64,000 nt of DNA from UBA11606 sp964504305. Lineage in GTDB: Bacteria > Actinomycetota > Acidimicrobiia > Acidimicrobiales > Aldehydirespiratoraceae. The translations under genes were made by a program, and so were the position numbers. Below the pieces are notes generated by a model. The model was not told the DNA's origin. It did not search any database and was given only the letters and a program-made list of their open reading frames with translations. The DNA lies in NCBI GenBank assembly GCA_964504305.1, contig CAZDEB010000001.1:372001-436000 (forward strand). Direction: 5' to 3'. Below are positions 24,913 through 33,453 of the stretch, one piece after another (within the stretch, counting starts at the first letter, position 1; every line of letters begins with the position of its first letter).

Positions 24913-26106
24913 TCAGTAGCTGCGGGGAAGGCCCATTACTTTCTGGGCGATGTAGTTGAGCGTCATTTCTTGACTCACCGGAGCGATGCGTTGCAGGCGA
25001 GCCTCGCGCCAGTAACGCTCGACGTGATATTCGGTCGCATAACCCAGTCCACCATGAGTTTGCATGGCTTGATCGGCGGCAAAATACGACGCTTCGGCGG
25101 CCAGATACTTAGCGGTATTCGCCAACTCGCCGCACTCCAAATCGTTGTCGTAACGCCACGCCGCGTTCATCATCACCGTCTTGGCGGCGGTGAGTTCCAT
25201 GTGGGCCTTGGCAAGAGGATGCGAGATCGCCTGATTGGCGCCGATCAGGCGGCCAAACACCTCTCGTTCGTTGGCGTAGCCGACCGCTCGGCGTAGTGCC
25301 GCCTCACCAATCCCGCAGGCCATCGAGGCCAACAAGATCCGCTCCGGGTTGAGGCCATGAAGCAGATGGCGAAACCCGTGCCCTCGTTCTCCTACAAGTC
25401 GCCAGGCCTCAACCGGCAAATCGTCGTAAGCAACCTCGCACGACGCCACCGCGTTGCGACCCACTTTGGGAATCGGCGCAATCTCGCAATGATCAGGGTC
25501 GAGATCGACCAAGAACAAACTGAGACCGCCAAAACCGTCACCGGGGGAGCCGTCGGTTCGGGCCAGCAGCAAACAAACTTCCGATTCGAGCGCTTTGCTG
25601 GTCCAGATCTTGCGGCCGTTGATGATCCAGCCACCCATGCCATCTTCGGACGCTCGAGTAGTGATGCGACTGGTGTCGGCGCCGGCGTCGGGCTCGGTAA
25701 CACCAAACGCCACATGCAAATCTCCCGAAGCAGCTCGGGGAAGAAAAGTTTCCTTGAGTTGTTCGTTGCCGAACTTCACCACCGGGTTGAGGCCAAACAT
25801 GGTCAGGTGCAGAGCTGTCGATCCGTTCATGGCCGCACCCGACGCCGCCACCCGGTTGAGAACCAGAGCGGCCTCGGCTATGCCTTGGCCGCCGCCGCCG
25901 TATTGCTCGGGGATAGCAATACCGACCCAGCCCCCGGCCGCCATCGAGTTGTAGAAATCCCACGGAAACTCGTGGCGCTGATCGCGTTCTGACCAGTACC
26001 CGTCGTCGTACTGCGAACAAACCGCGTCGACCCCGTCGATAATCAGCTCGTGATCGGGGAAGTCCTCGTTGTTGAAGTCCTGGTTGGGGCCCGTGCTGAG
26101 ATCCAC
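24913..26106 (-). CDS. acyl-CoA dehydrogenase
   Basis: 397-residue FAD enzyme of fatty or branched acyl-CoA oxidation. Motifs: IPEQYGGGGQGIAEA near 65, the FAD signature VAFGVTEPDAGADTSR near 130, INGRKIWTSKALES near 160, NPERILLASMACGIGEAALRRAVGYANEREVFGR (typical ACAD helix, ~250), and MQTHGGLGYATEYHVERYWREARL near 350. The catalytic base is not certain from sequence alone; Glu of EYHVERYWREAR belongs to the usual FAD-contact region. The start is a GTG; TAGGCT lies 6 nt upstream and no ribosome site is visible. It is divergent from the MFS gene with 57 bases between. Confidence 0.9.
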   Translation of the reverse strand: MDLSTGPNQDFNNEDFPDHELIIDGVDAVCSQYDDGYWSERDQRHEFPWDFYNSMAAGGWVGIAIPEQYGGGGQGIAEAALVLNRVAASGAAMNGSTALHLTMFGLNPVVKFGNEQLKETFLPRAASGDLHVAFGVTEPDAGADTSRITTRASEDGMGGWIINGRKIWTSKALESEVCLLLARTDGSPGDGFGGLSLFLVDLDPDHCEIAPIPKVGRNAVASCEVAYDDLPVEAWRLVGERGHGFRHLLHGLNPERILLASMACGIGEAALRRAVGYANEREVFGRLIGANQAISHPLAKAHMELTAAKTVMMNAAWRYDNDLECGELANTAKYLAAEASYFAADQAMQTHGGLGYATEYHVERYWREARLQRIAPVSQEMTLNYIAQKVMGLPRSY

Positions 26107-26112
26107 TTGGCG

Positions 26113-26118
26113 AGCCTA
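26113..26118 (-). promoter_or_regulatory. -10 element of the acyl-CoA dehydrogenase gene (leaderless type)
   Basis: TAGGCT on the minus strand, 6 nt before the GTG at 26106; no ribosome site between. Confidence 0.42.
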
Positions 26119-26151
26119 TTCGCGAATGAGGGACCGAGACCGAACGAGGCG

Positions 26152-26157
26152 TAGGGT
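26152..26157 (+). promoter_or_regulatory. -10 element of the MFS gene (leaderless type)
   Basis: TAGGGT, 6 nt before the ATG at 26164; no ribosome site between. Confidence 0.42.
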
Positions 26158-26163
26158 CGCGCA

Positions 26164-27549
26164 ATGTCAGAGCTGCCGCCAGTAGGTCGACGAGGATGGC
26201 AGGCCATCACCATCGCGTCGGTCGCCGTGTTCATGGTGAGCGTCGAGATCACCATCATCTCTTTGGCCTTCCCCGAGATTCGGGCCCGGTTTCCCGAAAC
26301 ATCCGAATCGACGCTGTCGTGGGTGATCACGGCCTACAACATCGGGGTGGCGTCGTTGCTATTGATCGGAGGCTGGCTCGCCGACCGATACGGGCGACGT
26401 CGAGCTTTCACCGTGGGGCTGGCCATATTCGCATTCGGTTCGCTACTGGCCGGGACCGCCCAGTCCTCGCAGTGGCTCATCGCGGCGCGGGTTGTGCAAT
26501 CGGTTGGCGGAGCGTTGCAGTATCCGGCCGGTTTGGCGTTGCTGTTGGCCGCCGTGCCGCCCCTCCGCCATCAGTTGGCTATAGGGATCTGGGGTGCCAC
26601 CGGCGCACTCGCCGCGGCCACCGGACCGACGCTTGGTGGACTACTGGTCGAAGGTTTCGGGTGGCGGGCGGTGTTCTTGATAAACGTCCCGATAGCGATC
26701 GGCGGTGTGTTGTTGGCCCGACACTGGCTCGAGCGCAGCGTGGCCGAAGACGTGGTGACCGGCGTGGACATCATCAGCGTTCCGTTGGCCAGCATCGGAG
26801 TCGGCGCGATGATCCTTGGGATTGTGCAGGGCGAGCATTGGGGTTGGCTTGCCGGCAAGACCGTCGGAACTTTCGTGACCGGTGTGGTACTAGTGGCGAT
26901 TTTTGTGGTGCGGTCGAGAACCCATCCGGCTCCGTTGTTTGATCTCGAGCTGTTGAGGCTGAGGTCTTTCTCGGTAGCAAACCTTGCCACCCTGTTTTTT
27001 GCAGTGGCGTTCTTCTCGTGGCTGGTGACATTGCCCAGCTTGATCCAAAACGTGTGGGGATGGTCGGTGCTCAAGACCGGGTTCGCCATTGCTCCCGGAC
27101 CTTTCTTGGCCTTTTTGATTGCGCCAGTGGTTGGCCGCATCGCCGACCAGAAAGGCAACCGGCCGATGCTGATCATCAGCGGTGTTGCCGGCACGGTCGC
27201 CTTGTTGTTGCTGCGAGCCAACTTCGGCGCCGAACCGAGCTACGTCACCGACATCTTGTTGCCCGGGTTCTTTATGGGTATCGCTGCCGGAACCGGGTTC
27301 AGCCAATTGGTGGGCGGCGCGATGCGAGACGTGCCGCCCCATCGCTATGCCATGGCCGGAGCGGGACGAACCACACTGTTTCAACTGTCGGTGGCGGTTG
27401 GCATCGCGGTCGGAATAGCGGTCGTTGGTCGACCCGAATCCGCGGCCGCGGCGCTCGATTCTTACGGACAGCTTTGGTTGGTGGGCGCAACCTGCTTTGC
27501 GCTCATGGCATGCTCTATCGCAGTCTTGTATCCCCGTCTCGATAAGTAA
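26164..27549 (+). CDS. MFS transporter, DHA2 (EmrB/QacA) drug-exporter family
   Basis: 461 residues with about 14 hydrophobic segments, the DHA2 pattern of proton-driven exporters. Motif A is clear after the second segment (GGWLADRYGRRRAF), motif B near RVVQSVGGALQYP, and the antiporter motif C in helix 5 (ATGPTLGGLLVEGFGWRAVFLINVPI). The FLINVP stretch is typical of this family. Export of drugs or metabolites is likely but the substrate is unknown. Divergent from an acyl-CoA dehydrogenase; followed at 40 bases by the molybdenum hydroxylase operon, which has its own ribosome site. Confidence 0.9.
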   Translation: MSELPPVGRRGWQAITIASVAVFMVSVEITIISLAFPEIRARFPETSESTLSWVITAYNIGVASLLLIGGWLADRYGRRRAFTVGLAIFAFGSLLAGTAQSSQWLIAARVVQSVGGALQYPAGLALLLAAVPPLRHQLAIGIWGATGALAAATGPTLGGLLVEGFGWRAVFLINVPIAIGGVLLARHWLERSVAEDVVTGVDIISVPLASIGVGAMILGIVQGEHWGWLAGKTVGTFVTGVVLVAIFVVRSRTHPAPLFDLELLRLRSFSVANLATLFFAVAFFSWLVTLPSLIQNVWGWSVLKTGFAIAPGPFLAFLIAPVVGRIADQKGNRPMLIISGVAGTVALLLLRANFGAEPSYVTDILLPGFFMGIAAGTGFSQLVGGAMRDVPPHRYAMAGAGRTTLFQLSVAVGIAVGIAVVGRPESAAAALDSYGQLWLVGATCFALMACSIAVLYPRLDK

Positions 27550-27589
27550 CACCGCAAATCAATGAAGGACGATCAGTGAAGGACAATCG

Positions 27590-28450
27590 ATGAGATACGC
27601 CGCCCCCACCTCGGTGGCCGAGGCCCGAGATCTTCTGACAGCCAACCCGGGTTCTCGGGTGTTTGCCGGAGCGACCGACCTCATACCCCAAATACGTAGC
27701 GGACGTCCTGAACCGTCGGTGATGATCGACCTCAAACGCATCGATCAACTGGTCGGTGTTGGTCACCAAGACGGCGGCTGGGTGGTGGGCGCCGCGACCC
27801 CCACCTCGGCCCTGACCCACAACCGCGACTTCAAGGCAATGTTTCCTGGGTTGTGCGAGGCCAGCGGCCTGATTGGTTCGGATCAGATTCAGAATCGATC
27901 GAGTTGGGGCGGCAACCTCTGCAACGCGTCGCCGGCCGCCGATTCGGTGCCGGCGCTCATCGTCAACGATGCCAAAGCAGTTGTGGCCGGCGCTGACGGA
28001 ACCCGTACGGTCGACGTCGCCGATGTCGCCACCGGCCCCGGCCAAACTTCGCTTGACGATGGCGAGTTCATCGTCGAGTTCACCGTCGCCGACGCCCCCG
28101 CCCACACCGGCGATGCCTACCTGCGCATGATTCCTCGCACCGAAATGGATATTGCGGTCGTTGGTGCTGCAGTTCGCCTCACGCTTGACGGCGACACGGT
28201 CAGTGCTGCTTCGGTGGTGTTGGGCGCGGTAGCCCCAACCGCGGTGCGGGTGTCAGACGCCGAGCAAGCGCTGGTGGGATCAACTCTCGATAACGACACC
28301 CTCGCGGCCGTTGCTCAAGCCTGTTCGGCGGTCTGTAACCCGGTAAACGACAAACGCGGCACCATCGAATATCGCAAACAAGTGGCGGGGGTGCTGGCCA
28401 AACGGGCGGCGCTCAAAGCCGCCGAACGAGCCCGGAACGGAGCTGTCTGA
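27590..28450 (+). CDS. FAD-binding subunit of a molybdenum hydroxylase (CoxM-like)
   Basis: Medium subunit of a xanthine oxidase/CO dehydrogenase-family enzyme; takes electrons from the [2Fe-2S] subunit to FAD. 286 residues. FAD motif VFAGATDLIPQIR near 25-37 and the second loop WGGNLCNASPAADSVPAL near 106-121 (the T/S-x-G-G-N-x-x-x-A/S pattern). The C-terminal part is the usual CO_deh_flav_C fold. Start at the ATG after GAAGGACAATCG; a near-duplicate of this ribosome-site block lies 15 bases upstream. First gene of the M-S-L-moaD operon; overlaps the next gene by one base. Confidence 0.9.
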   Translation: MRYAAPTSVAEARDLLTANPGSRVFAGATDLIPQIRSGRPEPSVMIDLKRIDQLVGVGHQDGGWVVGAATPTSALTHNRDFKAMFPGLCEASGLIGSDQIQNRSSWGGNLCNASPAADSVPALIVNDAKAVVAGADGTRTVDVADVATGPGQTSLDDGEFIVEFTVADAPAHTGDAYLRMIPRTEMDIAVVGAAVRLTLDGDTVSAASVVLGAVAPTAVRVSDAEQALVGSTLDNDTLAAVAQACSAVCNPVNDKRGTIEYRKQVAGVLAKRAALKAAERARNGAV

Positions 28451-28932
28451 TGTCACGAACTCATGTCAACTGCACGGTCAACGGTGACGCCGTCGACTTC
28501 CTCGCCGCCGACTCGACCTCGCTTCTCGATGCTTTACGCGACGAGTTGGGGCTCACCGGCGCCAAGGAAGGCTGTGGCACCGGCGACTGCGGAGCCTGTT
28601 CGATTCTGGTCGATGGCAAGCTCAACTGTTCGTGCCTGATGTTGGCCCCCGAGGCCGAAGGCACATCGATCACTACCGTCGAAGGCATCGCCCAAGGCGA
28701 TCATCTGCACCCGTTGCAGCAGACCTTCCTGGAAGGCGCCGCTCTGCAATGCGGGGTGTGCACTCCCGGCTTCTTGGTAGCGGCCAAGGCGCTGCTCGAC
28801 GAGAACCCCGAACCGACCGAAACCGAAATTCGCTACGCCCTGGCCGGCAACCTGTGTCGCTGCACCGGCTACGACAAGATCATTCGTTCCGTCCAGGAAG
28901 CCGCAGTGCAACTGAAAGGAGCGGCCACGTGA
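28450..28932 (+). CDS. [2Fe-2S] subunit of a molybdenum hydroxylase (CoxS-like)
   Basis: 160 residues with both clusters of this family: a plant-ferredoxin-type site (EGCGTGDCGACSILVDGKLNCSC, about 37-60) and the helical site (QCGVCTPGF ... GNLCRCTGY, about 98-140). It carries electrons from the molybdenum cofactor to the FAD subunit. Overlaps coxM by one base and the large-subunit gene by 4 (GTGA). No signal peptide, so the complex is cytoplasmic. Confidence 0.93.
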   Translation: MSRTHVNCTVNGDAVDFLAADSTSLLDALRDELGLTGAKEGCGTGDCGACSILVDGKLNCSCLMLAPEAEGTSITTVEGIAQGDHLHPLQQTFLEGAALQCGVCTPGFLVAAKALLDENPEPTETEIRYALAGNLCRCTGYDKIIRSVQEAAVQLKGAAT

Positions 28933-31151
28933 CCGCCACCGAGAACCGCCCGACCTACAAATACGTGGGCACCCGACCGGTGCGCCACGACGGCTACGAC
29001 AAGGTCACCGGCAAAGCTCGTTTCGCCGCCGATCTAATGCTGCCCGGTCAGTTGACCGGCGCCATGGTGCGCTCGCCTCACGGCCACGCCAAGATTTTGT
29101 CGATCGATGCCTCCGCCGCGCTGGCTATGCCCGGGGTGAAGGCCGTCGTGACCGGCGAGGACTTCCCGACGCTCGATCCGACTGACCCGAACCACGACGT
29201 GTCGGTCAACGTGATGGCTCGAGGCGAGGTCTACTACCACGGTCACGTTGTGGCCGCCGTTGCTGCGACCACCAAAGCCGAAGCTCAAGCCGCGGCTGCC
29301 GCGATCCAAGTCGAGTACGAGCTGTTGCCTGTCGTCTTGTCGATCGACGAAGCCATGGCCGACGACGCCCCGATCGTCAACTCGACCAACTTCACCCGGT
29401 TCGTCGAAAGCACCGGCGAGTCCAATTTGGGCACCGTTAACAAGTTCGACCGTGGCGATGTCGATGCCGCGATGTCTGATGCCGACATTGTGATCGAACG
29501 TGAGTTCAACACCGTCGAGGTTCACCAGGGTTATATCGAACCGCATGCCTGCACCGCCGATACGGGCGCCGACGGCAAAACCACGGTGTGGTGTTCGTCG
29601 CAGGGGCACTTTGCGGTGCGGTCGCTAACCGCCGCAGTGCTCGGCTGGGAAAACGCTCGAGTCAAGGTGACGCCGGCCGAGATCGGCGGCGGGTTCGGTG
29701 GCAAAACCACCATTTATCTCGAACCGGTCGCCGCTCGCTTGTCCGAAAAGACCGGTCGGCCGGTCAAGTTCGCGATGAGCCGCGAAGAAGTGCTGCGGGC
29801 GACCGGCCCGGCTCCTGGTTCGAAGATCAAGCTCAAAGTGGGCGCCAACAACGACGGCGAGCTGGTCGCTCTCGACTGCTGGATGGCCTACGCCACAGGC
29901 GGGTTCATGTCGTTCGCGGCGATGACCGGCGCAATGTCGATTGCTTCGTACAAGCTGCCAAACCTCAAGATCGACGCGTACGGCGTTCTCACCAACATGC
30001 CCAAGTCGGCCGCTTACCGGGCGCCCTCGGCCCCCCAAGCGGCGTTTGCAGTAGAGGCCGTGATCGACGAAATCGCCGAACGACTCGGCCGCGACCCGCT
30101 CGATCTTCGTTTGCAGAATGCGGCCGTCGAAGGTGACCTCACCGCGATGGGGATGCCTCACCCCAAGATCGGGTTTGTCGAAACGCTCGAAGCAATCAAG
30201 AACTCCGAGCATTACAACTCTGCGGTTCCCGACGGTGCGGGTCGCGGCGTAGCGACCGGCTTTTGGTTCAACATCGGCGAACAGTCGAGTGCCACGGTCA
30301 ACCTCAACGAAGACGGCACGGCCACGGTCATAACCGGCAGCCCCGATATCGGTGGAAGCCGGGCGTCGATGGCGCTTATGGCCGCCGAAGAGTTGGGCAT
30401 CGACGTGTACTCGATCACGCCCATCGTGGCCGACACCGAATCGGTGGGGTTTACCGACGTAACCGAAGGCAGCCGGGCCACGTTCGCGACCGGCATGGCG
30501 GTAGTGAACGCCTGCCGCGACCTCATCACCGATCTGTGCGGTCGGGCGGCCAAGGTCATGGGAGTCGAGGCCGAGGCGGTTCAGTGGGTCGATGGCGCCG
30601 CGGTTAGCGATGGCCACGATCCGTTGCCGCTCGCGGCGCTGACCAAGCAAGCCAAACGAACCGGCGGACCCCTCACCGCAACGGCTTCGCTCAACGCTGC
30701 CGGCGCTGGTCCGTCGTTTGCGTGTCACCTGGCCGATGTGATGGTCGACGAAGAAACCGGACAAACAACGGTTCTTCGCTACACCGCGGCTCAGGACGCC
30801 GGCACGGCGATTCATCCGAGCTACGTCGAAGGGCAGATGCAGGGCGGGTCGGTGCAGGGCATCGGTTGGGCGCTCAACGAGGAATACATCTTTGACGACG
30901 ACGGGGCGATGGAGAACGCCAGCTTCCTCGATTACCGGCTGCCGGTAGCGAGCGATCTACCAATGATCGAAACGATTATTGTCGAGGTCCCGAACCCTGC
31001 TCACCCTTATGGTGTGCGCGGGGTTGGCGAGACTGGCATCGTGCCGCCGCTGGCCACCATCGCCAACGCGATTGCTTCGGCCACCGGTGTGAGGATGACG
31101 TCGTTGCCGATGTCGCCACCGAAGCTGTTGGCCGCGCTCAACGAGCGCTGA
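28929..31151 (+). CDS. molybdenum-binding large subunit of a xanthine dehydrogenase-family hydroxylase (CoxL-like)
   Basis: Hydroxylates a carbon of an unknown substrate using water at a Mo-pterin site. 740 residues. Key stretches: GGGFGGKTT (cofactor loop), the active-site loop AAYRAPSAPQAAFAVEA, and the catalytic Glu in RGVGETGIVPP near the end. The loop is neither the AYRCSFR of form I CO dehydrogenase nor AYRGAGR of form II, so it should not be called a CO dehydrogenase. The start is the GTG at 28929, overlapping the upstream stop. A MoaD-like gene follows, perhaps for its own cofactor supply. Confidence 0.88.
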   Translation: MTATENRPTYKYVGTRPVRHDGYDKVTGKARFAADLMLPGQLTGAMVRSPHGHAKILSIDASAALAMPGVKAVVTGEDFPTLDPTDPNHDVSVNVMARGEVYYHGHVVAAVAATTKAEAQAAAAAIQVEYELLPVVLSIDEAMADDAPIVNSTNFTRFVESTGESNLGTVNKFDRGDVDAAMSDADIVIEREFNTVEVHQGYIEPHACTADTGADGKTTVWCSSQGHFAVRSLTAAVLGWENARVKVTPAEIGGGFGGKTTIYLEPVAARLSEKTGRPVKFAMSREEVLRATGPAPGSKIKLKVGANNDGELVALDCWMAYATGGFMSFAAMTGAMSIASYKLPNLKIDAYGVLTNMPKSAAYRAPSAPQAAFAVEAVIDEIAERLGRDPLDLRLQNAAVEGDLTAMGMPHPKIGFVETLEAIKNSEHYNSAVPDGAGRGVATGFWFNIGEQSSATVNLNEDGTATVITGSPDIGGSRASMALMAAEELGIDVYSITPIVADTESVGFTDVTEGSRATFATGMAVVNACRDLITDLCGRAAKVMGVEAEAVQWVDGAAVSDGHDPLPLAALTKQAKRTGGPLTATASLNAAGAGPSFACHLADVMVDEETGQTTVLRYTAAQDAGTAIHPSYVEGQMQGGSVQGIGWALNEEYIFDDDGAMENASFLDYRLPVASDLPMIETIIVEVPNPAHPYGVRGVGETGIVPPLATIANAIASATGVRMTSLPMSPPKLLAALNER

Positions 31152-31155
31152 TCGT

Positions 31156-31401
31156 ATGGCCCGAGTCCACCTGATGGCTGATCATCGTCGGTTCACCGGC
31201 GGTGATCAGGTCATCGAGGTGGACGGAGCGACGGTTGCGGCGATCGTCGCGGCGCTAGATGAGCGATACCCCGGCTTGGGTGAGGCCCTCAACACCGCAT
31301 CGTCAGTTGGTTTGCACGGCGAGATTCATGCCGAGCCGACCTACCTCGTGGTCGGTGACGATGATGATGTATATTTTGTAGCACCGCTCACGGGCGGCTG
31401 A
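31156..31401 (+). CDS. MoaD/ThiS-like small sulfur carrier
   Basis: 81 residues with a beta-grasp pattern and the essential Gly-Gly at the C-terminus (APLTGG), the site that is activated and thiocarboxylated. Family: MoaD for the molybdopterin dithiolene, or ThiS-like carriers. It lies four bases after the large subunit of a molybdenum hydroxylase, so a dedicated role in making or sulfurating its cofactor is likely. VGLHGEIHAEPTYLVVGDDDDVYFV is less typical of MoaD, and no MoaE is nearby, so a substrate-specific sulfur carrier cannot be excluded. Confidence 0.75.
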   Translation: MARVHLMADHRRFTGGDQVIEVDGATVAAIVAALDERYPGLGEALNTASSVGLHGEIHAEPTYLVVGDDDDVYFVAPLTGG

Positions 31402-31419
31402 TCGGCGGGTAAACAGCAA

Positions 31420-31450
31420 AGGCGGAAGGAACAGGCGGAACAGGCGGAAT
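31420..31450 (+). repeat. 9-bp tandem repeat at the glycosyltransferase start
   Basis: AGGCGGAAC (31433) and AGGCGGAAT (31442) are tandem, with a third copy AGGCGGAAG at 31420. The ATG at 31449 falls in the last unit, and the repeat provides the purine-rich ribosome site. Confidence 0.6.
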
Positions 31451-32585
31451 GGGCGGTAGAGCACTACGGGTAGTTTTGGTCGAGGCTTCGTCGCGCCATC
31501 TGACGCCCGAATATGCGGTGCATGGTGAGCTGATGACCGAGGGGATTGCGTCTGGTCGTTTGGAAGTTCATTTGCTGTCTCATCCGCACCGAGACCGCGG
31601 CATTTTTGAGAGCACGACCGTCAACTTCGATCCTCGGTCGGCCCGCGTGCCAGCAAAGTTGGTTGCGCCGCTGATCTTGCCGTCGGCGGTTCGCGGCGCG
31701 GCTCGTGTCGCCAAGAATTTTGGCGCCGATGTTGTTTACAGCTCGCAAGATCGCCGCGACGTTGTCCTTGCCGCGGCGCTAGCGCGCCGTATTGGGGTGC
31801 CGCACGTCATCCATCTCCATTACACGTTTGGGGATGCCCTCGGCCCCATGGCGCGGGGCATCACCAAACGGGCCGACCATGTGTTCGCGGTGTCTGAGTT
31901 TGTTCGACAGAGTGCGATTCTTGGCGGGGTCGACGAACAACGGGTCAGCACCACGCCCAATACGGTGGTCGCGGCCAGCAGACCGCGGCCTGACCGCCAA
32001 GTGATGCGGCGGTCGCTCGGGGTTAGCGACGAGGACGTACTTGTGGTCGCGGTTGGAAGGCTGGACCCGTGGAAGGGCGTGGGCGACGTGGTCAAGGCCG
32101 TCGCTGCGCTACGCGATCACGGCCTTTCCTGTCGTCTCGTTGTTTGCGGCGTACCAGGTCAATCGGTGGGCCACGACATCGAACTCGAGACCATGTCGGC
32201 GTCGCTTGGCGTCACCGAGTTCGTCGACTTCCTCGGTTTTCGTGATGACGTGCCCGACATCTTGAGCGCGGCCGACATCTTCTCCCTGCCATCAGTGATG
32301 GAACCGTTCGGACTGGTCTACCTCGAGGCGATGCAGGCGTCATTGCCCGTGGTCGCGCTTCGTTCAGGAGCAGTTCCCGAGATTGTTTCGGACGGAGCAA
32401 CCGGTTTGCTTGCTTATCCCGGTGATCATCGCGCCTTTGTCGGCAACCTTAAGATGCTGGTCTCTGACCGCGAGTTGCGCCTCGATATGGGTGCGGCCGG
32501 GCGTCAGCGGCTCGAGCAGACCTTTGACACCGGTGCGGTCTTTGCTCGCTGGGTGCAGGAGCTGAGTGCCTCGGTCAGAAGCTGA
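31449..32585 (+). CDS. GT4-family glycosyltransferase
   Basis: 378 residues with the GT-B fold. The C-terminal donor domain is typical: VVAVGRLDPWKGVGDVVKAVAAL near 198, VDFLGFRDDVPDILSAADIFSLPSVMEPFGLVYLEAMQA near 258-295 with the E-x7-E motif (EPFGLVYLE), and GLLAYPGDHRAF. The acceptor domain (first ~180) is less conserved, so the sugar and acceptor are unknown; glycolipid or polysaccharide synthesis is usual. No partner glycosylation genes are nearby. The 3' end overlaps the convergent SDR gene by 11 bases. Confidence 0.88.
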   Translation: MGGRALRVVLVEASSRHLTPEYAVHGELMTEGIASGRLEVHLLSHPHRDRGIFESTTVNFDPRSARVPAKLVAPLILPSAVRGAARVAKNFGADVVYSSQDRRDVVLAAALARRIGVPHVIHLHYTFGDALGPMARGITKRADHVFAVSEFVRQSAILGGVDEQRVSTTPNTVVAASRPRPDRQVMRRSLGVSDEDVLVVAVGRLDPWKGVGDVVKAVAALRDHGLSCRLVVCGVPGQSVGHDIELETMSASLGVTEFVDFLGFRDDVPDILSAADIFSLPSVMEPFGLVYLEAMQASLPVVALRSGAVPEIVSDGATGLLAYPGDHRAFVGNLKMLVSDRELRLDMGAAGRQRLEQTFDTGAVFARWVQELSASVRS

Positions 32586-33375
32586 TGTCGCGGTCGACTC
32601 TCACGTCGTCGGACCAGCCGGTGCGTAATGTTTCGGTGTTGCCGTCAACACACAGAATTTCGCCGTTGACGAACCGAGCGGCGTCCGAGCACAAAAAGGT
32701 CACGGCCGCGGCGATGTCGGTTGCGTCAATCAGCGTGCGCATCGAAACCTGGTCCTTGTAGGCCGCTTTGATGTCGGCCGGGTCGAGCCCCATCGATGCG
32801 GCTTCGCGGTCGACTACTCCGCTCATACGTTCGCCGGCAATAGTGCCAGGAGCGACACAGTTGACCCGGATGTCAAAGCGCCCGAGTTCCATGGCCCACG
32901 ATTTGGTGAGTCCCTCGATAGCCCATTTCGACGCCACGTAAGGCGAGCGGAGCGGGTAACCCCAGTGCCCTGCGGTCGACGAGATGTTCACGATCGCGCC
33001 GCGTCCCTCGGCTCGAAGCCGGGGGATCGCGTGGTGCGCCACCCGAAACGTTCCGCCGATGTTGACCTGCACGCAGCGGTCGAACTCTTCGGCCGACAGG
33101 TCTTCGGCGACACCCGTGGGCCCGGCGACGCCTACGTTGTTGACGCAAATGTCGAGTCCGCCGAGATCAGAGTCGAGCCGAGCGAACATCGCTTCGACCG
33201 CGTGGTCATTGCTCACATCGCATTCGTAATCGGCGCCGCTGCCGGGGTTGATATCGCAGGTGCGGACTTCGGCTCCCGCGGCGCGCAACGTGGCCGCGAT
33301 AGCAGCTCCGATCCCGGCGCCGCCACCAGTAACCAGTGCCCGTTTAGCAACCACCGAAGTGTCGTATTGGTTCAT
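32575..33375 (-). CDS. short-chain dehydrogenase/reductase (classical SDR)
   Basis: 266 residues. NAD(P) loop TGGGAGIG at ~17, Asp at the end of strand 2 (RTCDINPG, favouring NAD), NNVG near 85, Ser in NISSTAGHWGYP near 138, YVASKWA near 153. Start set at the ATG at 33375 (MNQYDTSVVAKRALVTGG): TACGCT is 7 nt upstream with no ribosome site, and the open frame further upstream has no SDR character. Substrate unknown. Divergent from the TetR-like gene and convergent with the glycosyltransferase. Confidence 0.87.
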   Translation of the reverse strand: MNQYDTSVVAKRALVTGGGAGIGAAIAATLRAAGAEVRTCDINPGSGADYECDVSNDHAVEAMFARLDSDLGGLDICVNNVGVAGPTGVAEDLSAEEFDRCVQVNIGGTFRVAHHAIPRLRAEGRGAIVNISSTAGHWGYPLRSPYVASKWAIEGLTKSWAMELGRFDIRVNCVAPGTIAGERMSGVVDREAASMGLDPADIKAAYKDQVSMRTLIDATDIAAAVTFLCSDAARFVNGEILCVDGNTETLRTGWSDDVRVDRDISF

Positions 33376-33382
33376 GAGCGGC

Positions 33383-33388
33383 AGCGTA
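33383..33388 (-). promoter_or_regulatory. -10 element of the SDR gene (leaderless type)
   Basis: TACGCT on the minus strand, 7 nt before the ATG at 33375; no ribosome site between. Confidence 0.42.
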
Positions 33389-33453
33389 GACCGCGTCGAC
33401 GCACAGCGGAGGTGCATAGTAGGCTTGCGCAGCGTCGGGGAAGGGGGTGCAGA

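Noticed and set aside
27590..31151. Calling the molybdenum hydroxylase operon an aerobic CO dehydrogenase.
   Set aside because: The large subunit lacks the AYRCSFR and AYRGAGR active-site motifs; only the subunit architecture is shared.
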